From: Diphasiastrum complanatum
Taxonomy: Eukaryota > Streptophyta > Lycopodiopsida > Lycopodiales > Lycopodiaceae
Reading direction: 5' to 3'
DNA length: 64,000 nt
Assembly: GCA_029204225.1 (NCBI GenBank)
Contig: CM055100.1
Span: 2,849,374-2,913,373 of the forward strand
Below, piece after piece: positions 1 to 10,400 of this stretch (the first letter of the stretch is position 1; each line of letters opens with the position of its first letter). Both the position numbers and the translations under genes were made by a program. A model generated the notes under the pieces. It was not told where the DNA came from and ran no database searches. It was given only the letters and a program-made list of their open reading frames with translations.

Positions 1-2
1 AT

Positions 3-1718
3 TTTGAAGACAATCATGATGTGATGGGGTCGAGATTTGAAGAAGACTCTCCTCGGATTTTCTCACCAAGAAGATCCTTGAGAGATAGATCCGAGCCTAA
101 GAGGCTCTCATATGTTGACAAAGGAAAACAAGTGGATCTTGATTCCACTAATTATGTTTTTTATGTCTCTCATGAAGAGCCAAAGAATGTACAAGAGGCA
201 CTCAATACCAAGGAGTGGTATGATGCCATGAAGCAAGAGTATGATGCATTGATCACCAACAATACTTGGGAGCTTGTGGATCCTCCATCCAACAAGCATG
301 TGATTGGTTGCAAGTGGGTATTTTGGATCAAGTTCAATCATGATGGCACCATCAACAAGCATTAAGCAAGATTATGTGCCAAAGGATTTGCTCAAATCCA
401 TGGCCTTGATTATGAGGAGACCTTTGCACTCGTTGCAAAGATGGTGACAATAAGAATTCTTATTTCTCTTGCTTGTTTCTTCAAGTGGAAGGTGTTCCAA
501 TTAGATGTATCCAACGCTTTTCTAAATGGCTATCTTGAGGAGGAGATCTATATGGAACAACCTCAAGGATTCATCAAGGATGAGTCCAAAGTGTGCTTGC
601 TTTTCAAAAGTCTTTATGGACTCAAGCAAGCACCAAGATCATGGTATTCAAGACTTAATTCTTTTCTTATCTCACTAGGATTTACTCTTAGTGACTATGA
701 TCCTTCCATGTATCTAAAGTTTGTTGATAGCAATATTGTCATTCTTCTAATTTATGTTGATGACATTATTCTTTGTGGAAGTTGTATCAAGCTAGTTAAT
801 GAAACTAAGCTAGCACTTGGATGTGAGTTTAAAATGCAAGATCTAGGAGAGATACATTACATCCTAGGCCTAGAAATTGATTTTTATGAAAATCGTGTCT
901 TTATATGCCAATCTAGATATGCTCACTCTATGTTGAAAAAATTCCATATGAAAAATTCTAAGAGCATAGATACTCCAATGGAGCAAATTGTAAAAGATCC
1001 TCATAAAGGTGATGATAGATCCTTTGAGGACATCACACTTTTTAGGAGTCTTGTAGGCTCCTTGATTTGGCTTACCATTACTAGGCCCGATATAAGTTTT
1101 TGTGTGCACAAATTGAGTCAATTTATGCAAGATCCTAAGATCCATCATTGGAAGATGGCCAAGAGGATTCTAAGATATGTATCTTCATCTTGTGATTATG
1201 GTCTACTCTATAAAAGTGAAGATCTATCCATTGTTGGCTACTCGGATTCGGACTTTGCAAGTGACAAGATGGATTGAAAGTCTATTAGTGCATACACTAT
1301 CTTTCTTGGAGGCAATCTAATATCTTGGCTTTCCAAAAAGCAAGATACTATATCTCTCTCTCCATGTGAGGCCGAGTACAAAGCACTCACTACAACTACC
1401 AAAGAGGTGCTTTGGATCAAGAGGTTATTAATGGAGCTAAAGTGCATCAAGGAAGATGATCTACCAATGATCAAGTGTGATAACATCTCGGCCCAAGCTC
1501 TTGCCAATAATCCCATATCTCATGCAAGAAGCAAGCACATAGAAGTGGCACACCATTTTGTGAGAGAAAAGCTTATTGGAGGAGAAATCTATTTGGAGCA
1601 TGTCAACTCGTCTTCTTGTATTGCCGATCTACTCACCAAGCCTTTGAGCAAAAGTGCTTTCATCAAGCATAGATCTAATCTTGGAGTTATATCAAGATCC
1701 ATGCTCAAATCTTCATAG
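3..1718 (+). pseudogene. copia pol fragment: reverse transcriptase and RNase H
   Basis: One reading frame is open from the left edge to a stop at 1716-1718, apart from TAA at 363-365 and TGA at 1275-1277. The N-terminal RT part shows WELVDPPSNKHVIGCKWVF. The RT catalytic motif YVDD is at 753-764, preceded by FQLDVSNAFLNG with its motif A aspartate intact. RNase H follows, with GYSDSDFASD, SPCEAEYKAL and CDNISAQALANNP, then SKHIEVAHHFVRE. The TGA at 1275 replaces the arginine normally found before KS and fits CGA to TGA decay at a methylated CpG. The TAA replaces a lysine of the conserved HKARL stretch. The product would have copied element RNA into cDNA. Gag, protease and integrase lie outside the window. 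Confidence 0.92.
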
Positions 1719-1736
1719 ATAATTTTTTAGGAGGAG

Positions 1737-2308
1737 TGTGAAGAATTGAAAAAGATTATCTACGTTAGATATAAGGGTCTTATGTTTTTTACATCAAGCA
1801 TCTAGGTGTAGGATGTTGATAGGAACAAATTTGGCATAGATGGCAAATTATGCATTTCCACTTGTAATGCCACTATTGAGCCAAAATAGAGTAAGAGGCT
1901 AAACTCGTGCCAATTAGAGTGTAGACAAGTGTAATGCTTTTGTTTGATGAATTCTAAGAGGTCCAATAGGATTTAGAGATGGAACCATGTGAGGTCCAAT
2001 AGGAATTTGAGGTGTGCTTGAATATAGTCCAATAGAATTAAGAGGTGCATGGATCAATGGTCCAATAGGATTAAGAGGTGACAAAGTATGGTCCAATCAT
2101 AGTTAAGCATAGTGGTAGCTCGTGGATCTACTAGTATCATTGTACTCCTCATTTTGAAGCTAATTGATTTGGTGATTATGTGGATTTTGAGTGTTATTGG
2201 ATTTCTAGCTTTCTCTCTCTACCCGAGAGCTCATGATGGTTTTTCTCTCTCTACCCGAGAAGAGTAGCTTGTTTTTACTTAGAATAATTTTTGAATACTT
2301 CTCACACA
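1737..2308 (+). repeat. 3' LTR of C1
   Basis: The LTR begins TGTGAAGAA directly after the polypurine tract and ends TTCTCACACA, so its ends are imperfect inverted repeats with canonical TG...CA termini. Length is about 572 bp. It contains a 33-bp tandem repeat (1961-2101). The partner LTR is outside the window, so the boundaries rest on the polypurine tract and terminal symmetry only. Confidence 0.75.
1961..2101 (+). repeat. 33-bp tandem repeat in the C1 LTR
   Basis: The core GTCCAATAGGA (with variants) starts at 1961, 1994, 2027, 2060 and 2091, giving spacings of 33, 33, 33 and 31. Units share a following (T)TTAAGAGGTG-like segment. The last unit has lost part of the core. Confidence 0.85.
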
Positions 2309-2955
2309 TAAGTACTACAGTGATTATGTAGCCAAACATTTAAGCATCAAAACATCAGACAAATAATTAGTCGCGAAGAACTACCGAAATGCATACATTC
2401 TGAGACGAACCTGAACGCAATAAAAGATAGTATTGATTCAGTATGAAAGAGAAACAGATGTGAATGAGTACAATAAGTTGCAGATTGAAGCCACGTAATC
2501 TAAGCTATCTTTGAACGGCTAAAATGAAAGTCTGAGTACAAAATTCGGCACATAGCATCGATTTGGCTGTGACAGTGGGAGAGCTGTTTAAGTTGGCGAT
2601 TTACATCTCTCGGCCTCAGTTTACTCATCCTCCTTCATGCACTCTTTTTTCTCTTTGATTCAAGTTTGTGGCTGAGCAATATGGCTTTTGTATAAGTATT
2701 AAACAGTAATAAGCATACTTTATCTATGGAGTTCGTTTCTCTGTTCTTCAGTAGAAGATTTTGTGTTCTCGTTTAATATTTGAAACCATTCTTTTTGGCC
2801 TTGCTTCAAAGAGTGTTTCTACTCGTTACAATACATCTATCCAACTCCAATCGTCAGATCTATTGACTACGATTTTTCATCTTGCTATTTTTGTATAATC
2901 AAGCCTCAAGATCGTATTTTTTTTTTCAGATATTTTTTCAATCGGCAAGAATTTC
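2309..2955. other. no gene recognised; 3' flank of DEG gene
   Basis: Sequence between the C1 LTR and the duplicated (GA)n block. I see no convincing reading frame, exon or repeat here on either strand. Confidence 0.5.
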
Positions 2956-3195
2956 AGCAATCTTGGTGACATACATGTTGGAAAGACATCAGAATAAAGA
3001 CAACAACATAATATATGTAGCATTCAACTCAGTCATTAGGAGATTGCATCTTTCAACTCAGTCATTGAGAGAGAGAGAGTGTGTGTGTGTGTGTCAACAT
3101 GGTACCTGGGAGAGAGCCGCTGCGAGGGAGAGGCGCCAGTCACAATCCTGAGAGAGCTACACAGTTGCAATCCTGAGAGAGCTGTCTGCCTGCAC

Positions 3196-3342
<147 letters not shown>

Positions 3343-3750
3343 GCCAGCTTCAAGTGTTTGTTTTCTGGAAGCCGAAGCAATATGTTGTGAATGAGATAGC
3401 TCACTGAGAAGTAAGTATTGCATCAAATGGCATTTCAGAACAACAAAATGGTCAAGAATTTCGCAGTGTAAGCCATCTAAGAATGCAGTCTTGGTGATAT
3501 ACATGCTGAAAAGATATCAAAATAAAGTCTTTGATTTGAAAACTAAAAACAACAACATAATATATGTACCTTGAGAGGTTATTGAATCAAGAAACATCAT
3601 TGTTAGGGGATGACATCTTTCAAATCACTTGAGAGAGAGTGAAATCAATTATTGAGAGAGAGTGCGTGTGTGAGCATGATATCAGGGAGAGAGCATGGTA
3701 CCTGGGAGAGAGCTGCCAGTTGCGATCCTGAGAGAGCTACCTGCCTGCAC

Positions 3751-3850
<100 letters not shown>

Positions 3851-3892
3851 ACAACATATGTGGAGAATATGAATTGGCCCCTTAATGATTAA

Positions 3893-4080
3893 TGGGAAAG
3901 GCATGGGGAGGAGGGCCAGGCATGGGGAGGACCCCAGGCATCCTTTTCCCCATTTCCCCATACATGCATTCTCCTCCCCAAGTTTTTTAGTTAGAAAAAG
4001 CTCATGCATGGGTGAGGGGAGGAGAATGCATGGGTGCACCCATACACATGCGCAAAACTGTACATAAGTTTAAATATATA
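3893..4080. repeat. hairpin repeat, copy 1 (MITE-like)
   Basis: Contains CCCCATACATGCATTCTCCTCCCC, an A/T-rich loop (AAGTTTTTTAGTTAGAAAAAGC), then a complementary arm around GGGGAGGAGAATGCATGGGTG. It ends in GCACCCATACACATGCG and an ACATAAGTTTAAATATATATA tail. It is closely related to the copy at 4810-5040. Confidence 0.7.
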
Positions 4081-4194
4081 TATACTAGTAAAGAGTGCCC
4101 GTCGTTGACGGGCAATGGAGGCCGATCTAGGTGGCGGCCGATGATTTGGATGATGGCCAATCTTGCACATCTCGCATCTCGAATATCAAACATT

Positions 4195-4400
4195 CGAGTC
4201 TTTGAAAAAATTTGAGCCTTCAAAAAATTTCGAGCCTTCGGAAAAATTCTAGTCGTTGGAAAATAAAATCGAGTCTTTCAAAAAATTCGAGTCTTCGAAA
4301 AAATTCGAGTCTTTTGAAAAATTCGACTTGACAGTACAAAGGTCTTTCAATCCTTTGGAAAAATTCGAGTCTTTGAAAAAAATTGATCATTTGAAATTAA
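4195..4400 (+). repeat. about 20-bp minisatellite (GAGTCTTTGAAAAAATTC-like)
   Basis: About nine degenerate copies of a GAGTCTTYGAAAAAATTC unit in direct array. On the plus strand they read as repeating Lys-Phe-Glu-Ser, giving a 66-codon open frame at 4256-4456 that I regard as a by-product of the array. Confidence 0.8.
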
Positions 4401-4667
4401 AGATAGTGAGTTTGGGCTTGTGGTTAAACATTCATGAAAATGGTGGGCCAAGATAGAGATTTGAAGGATTGAAAAAACAAAGAAAGCAATTTTAGGTAGT
4501 CAAAATTTTTTTATGTTCATGATTTATGGGTAACAACTTTGGTAATTCAAAATAAATAAGAAAGCCATGTAATAAAGAAGGCTAAAGTTCAAAGCACATT
4601 GAAGTGTGTGAAGAAAATAAAACCGTAACTTCAAATTTCAAATATTTGAATTTAGAGAAAGATATTT

Positions 4668-4765
4668 GGGGCCCACCCCCCAATGCACACAATGTGCAAA
4701 TGTATGGGGATATGCACTTTCCCCATACATGCATCCCCCCTTCCCATCATTTTTAGTTAAGAAAG
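4668..4765. repeat. hairpin repeat, partial copy 2
   Basis: Shares GGGGCCCACCCC, AATGCACACAATGTGCAAATG and TATGGGGATATGCAC with copy 3, then CCCCATACATGCATCC. It stops after TTTTTAGTTAAGAAAG, so the second arm is absent. Confidence 0.7.
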
Positions 4766-4809
4766 ATATTTAGAGAAAAATATTTGAATTTATTAATGGG
4801 TGAGGAATT

Positions 4810-5040
4810 TTTTTGGGGCCCACCCCTCAATGCACACAATGTGCAAATGTATGGGGATGTGCACTTTCCTCATACATGCATCCTTTTCCCCATACATGCA
4901 TCCTCTTCCCCAAGTTTTTTTAGTTAAAAAAAGCTCATGCATGGGTGAGGGGAGGAGGATGCATGGGTGCACCCATACACATGCGTACATAAGTTTATAT
5001 ATATATATATATATAGATAAGTTTAAATATATATATAGAT
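4810..5040. repeat. hairpin repeat, copy 3 (most complete)
   Basis: Begins TTGGGGCCCACCCCTCAATGC. Between GTGCAC near 4859 and GTGCAC near 4967 the sequence can fold on itself: CATACATGCATCCTCTTCCCC pairs with GGGGAGGAGGATGCATG across an AAGTTTTTTTAGTTAAAAAAAGC loop. It ends in a (TA)n tail. No transposase is present, so a non-autonomous inverted-repeat element is the likeliest reading. Confidence 0.7.
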
Positions 5041-7279
5041 AGATGGATATATGCAACCTTCACATTGATTTTTTACATGTTGCCTTCCAAAAAGATGGGC
5101 TATAATAATGATATTGGCTAGCCTTATGCATCAATAAGCATCTTTTGACAAGTTCTTATTGTACATGAAATTCTTGATAAACTCGTATAAAAAAGAAAGG
5201 TGGATTAATGATCGTAATGTGTCAATGCTTACTGTTAATGATGAAGGTTTTTGGAAGGATGTGGAGATAGAGAAATGTGTATGATTCACAATTACATGCA
5301 CCACATTTATTTGTATATACTTGTACAATGGATTTGTTTGAACTTATATACAACTGCTTAAATTCTTTGTGGCCTTGTATTTACAGTTGCCAATGCCCTT
5401 TATAGATGTCTCTAGAACTTGAGATTCGTTATTGCAAGGAGTCTGCATGTTGATTTTCAATATAAATGAGATTTTGTTCTCTCACAAAACTCATTACATG
5501 AAGTTGCCTTCTAGAAAACATGTTGCACAAGGAGTCATTAAGGAATGTGCACCAAAAGCCACAATAAAGTATCTCGTGAAGCACCATTCTTTCATTGATG
5601 ATGAGTCAATTAGGACTTGAGGTTTTATATATATGTGCCATTAGTCTTAGACAATAGAGTTGGTTTAGAATATTATATGCCATTCTTCACAATTTGCATG
5701 TCAATGCATGTTGTTGTTTGGAATTTATCATCCAGAAATCAACAAACATCACAAAATTGACTCATGTTTTGTAGCCTTGACCAACGCAAATGTTGTGCCA
5801 AGTTTTGGTAAAAGTATTAAAGAAAAGCTTATAACAATTTTAGATGCTCAATGTTTAATCTTATCAATGGTATGATCATGGTTGTAAACCACACTTAGCC
5901 AAAAATAAAATTTTTTGGTATATCTACATTCATGTGACGACTTGATGTTAAATTCGACATCAAACTGAGTAAAAAATCCATTATGAACTTGACACTTATC
6001 AAAGGACTAGATTGTCACAATTTTACATGTCTCTTGCACAAACTTCCATTCTTCAAGTTTAAAAAACTCTCTTCATATTGTTCTATCAAAATATCTCACT
6101 TTTTTACCAAGACAATAGGCCCTCTATAGCAATATGTAATATTCCAATTCTACATTTGAGCCAAGCTTTGGGACTTGCATATAAGTTTCTATTTTACTCA
6201 CATGTAAGTTTAGCAATGCATGATCCCTTGGGCTTCGCATCTCAGATCACTTTAAACAACTCTAGGGTCTGTGTTCGTAAATCTTAATATTTTAATGGGA
6301 TTCTTATTTTTTCATAGGTCGTCCCCAAATCTTAAAGTAAGTTTTGAATAGCATTCATTATGTGTTGTAATTATTACCATTTAGAAATTCCAAAAGTTAT
6401 TGGTCTTTGGAGGGATATATATCGAATAATTATTGTGAAAATATAGTTATTCCCTCACAAGCTTCTCATCTTCTATGTTGGATGCTCTTAGACCTTGCAA
6501 ACCTGTACTAGCATGCAAGTCCAAAGAGTGCAACATGTAGAAAACAAGTTTTTTCAATCCATTTCAACAATACATAGGCCAAAGAACATGTCTAGTGCAA
6601 GTCGACCAACGTCAACAAGCATCAGACGCTTCTACGTAGTCCCTATGCAAGGATAAACTTGAAAATAAATGGCTACAAATGCAATTTGACAAAGCTTAGT
6701 AAATTTGACAATTAGACAGTAACCTAAGATGTGTTAGAGCCAGACTTTTTCTTGAATTAACATTTATTTCTGAACAACCTAATGGGGGCCTTTCCAAGAA
6801 AGCACAGTTGCTACCGTTAAGGGATCCTTTGATTCTCTTGTTGCATGGATCCCATTATCCCATCAAAGTATGTAGCATACAATATTGATTCTCGACGCAA
6901 TTATAGTTGTCCTCCCAAGAAATCTAGTAATAAGATAATAACCCAATCAGCATTGATTAACCACAATAATGAATAGGATACGCACAATTATTCATGTAAG
7001 CAACATGCTTCTCCGAAATTTGAATGGAGGATAATCAAATAATATGGAAAAATTTACAACTGATCAATGCGGCTGTTGGCATCATCATATAATAGATGAC
7101 ATGTAATCAATAGGGCTGGGACTTTCAGCCATTTAAAATAGTACACACCCACCTGCGTTTTTGCCTATATAAATTATGAGGTTGATTCCAAATGGCAAAG
7201 CCAACTGATGTGATTACTCCGAATGAAAAATAATTTGACATGGATGACCATTAGCTTTTCATAAAGCATTTTGACATTG
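5041..7279. other. intergenic, 3' of DEG gene; nothing recognised
   Basis: AT-rich sequence without long frames or repeats I can identify. An AATAAA polyadenylation-type hexamer on the minus strand occurs near 6762, about 0.5 kb after the DEG stop codon; this is a weak signal. Confidence 0.4.
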
Positions 7280-7428
7280 CTATGTTAAATTGATCAAATC
7301 CTGTGACCTCTCTAATGGTATAGAGTAATCCTTGAGAATCTGGGGCGTTGCAAGGTGTGAAGCCTTTGTATCAAGCACCACCATCATCGTCTCATCCAAT
7401 TGAAAACACATAAATTCATCGGTACAAG
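7280..7428 (-). CDS. DEG2: DEG2-like terminal exon 9 with stop
   Basis: 149 nt coding, acceptor TGTTTGGCAG, TAG stop at 7280-7282. It completes Ser and then encodes [28 protein letters not shown] and [19 protein letters not shown]. The VVL-TK-A and ILKDY-IP-ERS-DL motifs are the C-terminal end of PDZ2. Confidence 0.93.
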
Positions 7429-10400
7429 CTGCCAAACAGGAAAGAACCCTTAATGAAATCAGCAAATAAATAACAAAGAAACTAGGCTTTGGCAAAGGCC
7501 CTAAACCCTAGACTTCACTGACATAAGCTCTTGAACGAAGTCTGAGAACATTTTAAAGTAGCTAACTAGCCTATTCTTGTTCTTCTTCAGTTTTTTAGCT
7601 TTGTACATACAATCAACGAGCTGAGCAAGCTGCTTCAGATTTCGTATCTTCACTCCATTGAAATTTTGAACCTGAGAAGAATGGCAAAAGTTCAAATAAC
7701 ATGGTATTAGGACCATAATAATAATAAATAGCAAATCTTAGCCCTCTGAACCAGTTCAAATCAAATTTTTGTGCAACCTTTGCTTTCCCCCAAAATTGAT
7801 TATTCCCTTGTCTTTTCTTGAGAATCTGAAAAATCCAGGATACTATCAAAGCGTTTTGTTATAGAATGATTCGAACCTGGGAAACGCATTTGAGCCTAAT
7901 CGATTTCAAATTGAGCAGTTATATGATTAGGAAGCATTTCAAATAGAGACCACAAAGAAATTGATATATAAAATATGAGCTGCAGATGAGTGAAAGATGG
8001 TTAGATTTCATTCACTTGCTAACCTGTGCATTTGTGATATCCTCGTACCCAATATTTAAATCATTTGCCAAAACCTGGAAAGACCAGAGAGAGGAGACGA
8101 ACCACTTACAGTGATGAGTATTTTTTTTCAATCTTCATTGCATGAAGTAGGAAAAACATACAGTCCACTGACAAGTCTGCAATGCAATATCTACTTTGTA
8201 CTTGTTAGGGACATAATCAGATAAAGTGCTCACCTGTGACATAACAACTATCTGCTCATCATCAAACTCTGCCACACCATTTCGTGCTCTCTCCAACAAT
8301 CGTAACTAGATAAAAACAAAGACATTCTTAATTTCCATGAGCAGGAAAGTCTTAGATTGTAGTATTACAGCTGAATAACATAAGTTGCCTTAAGTACTTC
8401 AACATACCGACCAATCGCTGTCTTCAGGCTCCACATCTGACCTGCAAAGATACAGTGATGAAAAACATGAAAGTCAAAGTTCTGCGAAAAGTAATAATAG
8501 CTTGACTTTTGTGATTTAAAACACCAAACCAATCACAATATTACCCCAAAGCATGTAGGTAATTCTCTGAAAACTCAATTCAAAGTCAAAGGAGATTCAA
8601 TCCGGTATGCCCAGGATAATTATTTGATATTATTTACGAATACTTGTGTCTGTGCACTGCGCATGTGCAGTTACGAGAAAGAAAGAAAGATTTATTAATG
8701 TCTTTTGCATGGTGAAAGGCATATAAAACAAAATAGTACATGTCAAGTATGTGGAATCATTGGGAGCATATGAAATGCTTCCAAAACAAGAAGGAAGCCA
8801 CATACAAATCTAAGTGCTAAGAATACATCTGTTTACAAAGTCATGACAAAATCACGAAATGGTATAACATGTCATCATCGCATCCTGCTGTTGCTGAAGG
8901 ATGTAATAAAGGCTGTTGTTATAGGTATATCTGGGGTATGTTGGTGATGTCGTTGAGGAGGTCATCAGTGTGATGCGTGTGTGGTAGGGTAGGTAGTTTT
9001 GGCCTTTAACTACAACATGACGCTAGATGATACGTTGTTGGCATTTGGCGGTGTTGGATTTCTATGTTCAGGACCAAATCTATTCGGTAATGAGCATCCT
9101 GAAAAATTCTGCCTCGGCCGACAAATCTGACTCAGCTAACAAATCTGAGGCAGCCGACAAATCGGACCAGGCCAGCAAATCGGACCAGGCCGACAAAGAT
9201 GACCAGGCCGACAAAGAGGACCAGGCCGAACAATCTGACTTCGTCATCAGGGAAAAGTCGATCCAAGACTTTATGACAGTTCACCTACTTGTACAGCGGT
9301 TACCAACTACAAGGCGGCTGTAATTAATTAAGTAGGTAGAAAAGCATTGACCTGAAAGACTTGAAAATATCTTGTAAATAAATATCTTTTCAGTTAGTTA
9401 TCTATATAGAGACGGAAGCTCTAAAATATCTGGGCCTCACTGAATTGCGCTCATCAGCTTCGCGTCCATGTACTCACCTTCTGATTTTTATCATGAGTAC
9501 AATTTTTCCACTACTGTTTTTGTTCTATTGACCATTACTACTGTTTACTCATCTTGATTATTGCTGGTAACTGTTGCACTTCCGATCTACAACTGTCCGT
9601 TGTTCTACTTCCACTACTATCCCACTGATTTACGACATGGTATGAGAGCGGGTGGTTTCGTAATCTGCATTTCTGTTGCAGGTTATTAGTCTTGTTTTTA
9701 CCAAGACATCGTTCACAGCAAGTGCACAGCCAACAGTATTCTGATATCGTTGTTTCTACCAACGATCTCTCACTCTATACCAAAATGGATCCATCTTCTA
9801 GCTCATCTCTGATCGACAAACTCGATGGAGATAACTACCATCTCTGGAAGTTCAAGATGAAAGTAGTTCTGCTAGCCAAAGAACTGTGGGACATAGTTGA
9901 TGGCACAGAGGTCAAGCCAGAAGGTGATGCAGCCATCATCACCAAATGGAGATTGAGAGATGGCAAGGCATTCGCCATGATTACTCTCAATATAAAAGAC
10001 TCTCAAATCAGCCATATACGAGCTGCTCAGACTGCCAAGGATGCATGGGACATCCTAGCAACTCTTTATGATATCAGGGACGTCACTTCCAAACTTCATT
10101 TGAGGAAGAAATTCTTCACTCTGAGAATGTCTGATGCAGATAGTGTTTCGAGTCATCTCAACACTTTCAAAAATCTTATGGAGCAGGTGACTGCAACTAG
10201 CTCAGTCATTGAAGATTCCGATGCTGTTATGACTCTATTATCGAGTCTACCTGATGCCTATGAAAACTGGGTCATGGCAATTTCGACCCAGGAGCATCTC
10301 ACTCTATCAAGAGTAATTTCGATGCTACTACAAGAGGAGATCAAAAGAACTGCATCTTCCACAGGCCCAGGATTGGATCCTCAAGCTCTATATTCTAAAA

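Larger units (their letters stand above)
1..2308 (+). mobile_element. Ty1/copia retrotransposon C1, 3' part
   Basis: The window opens inside a copia element: reverse transcriptase and RNase H coding sequence, then a purine-rich tract (TTTTTTAGGAGGAG, ending at 1736), then a 3' LTR. The 5' half lies left of the window, so its TSD cannot be tested. The coding frame carries two nonsense codons, so this copy is dead. It lies downstream of the DEG gene. Confidence 0.9.

Noticed and set aside
1961-2101. Regularly spaced repeats as a possible CRISPR array
   Set aside because: The genome is eukaryotic, units are degenerate and contiguous within an LTR, and there are no cas genes.
4256-4456. 66-codon frame with Lys-Phe-Glu-Ser repeats
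   Set aside because: It follows from translating a 20-bp minisatellite that is in no way limited to the frame.
7501-7610. DEG exon 8 continuing unspliced to a stop at 7501
   Set aside because: The sequence after 7611 is a basic tail unlike DEG proteins, a GTATGT donor sits at the boundary, and the exon at 7428 continues the domain in phase.
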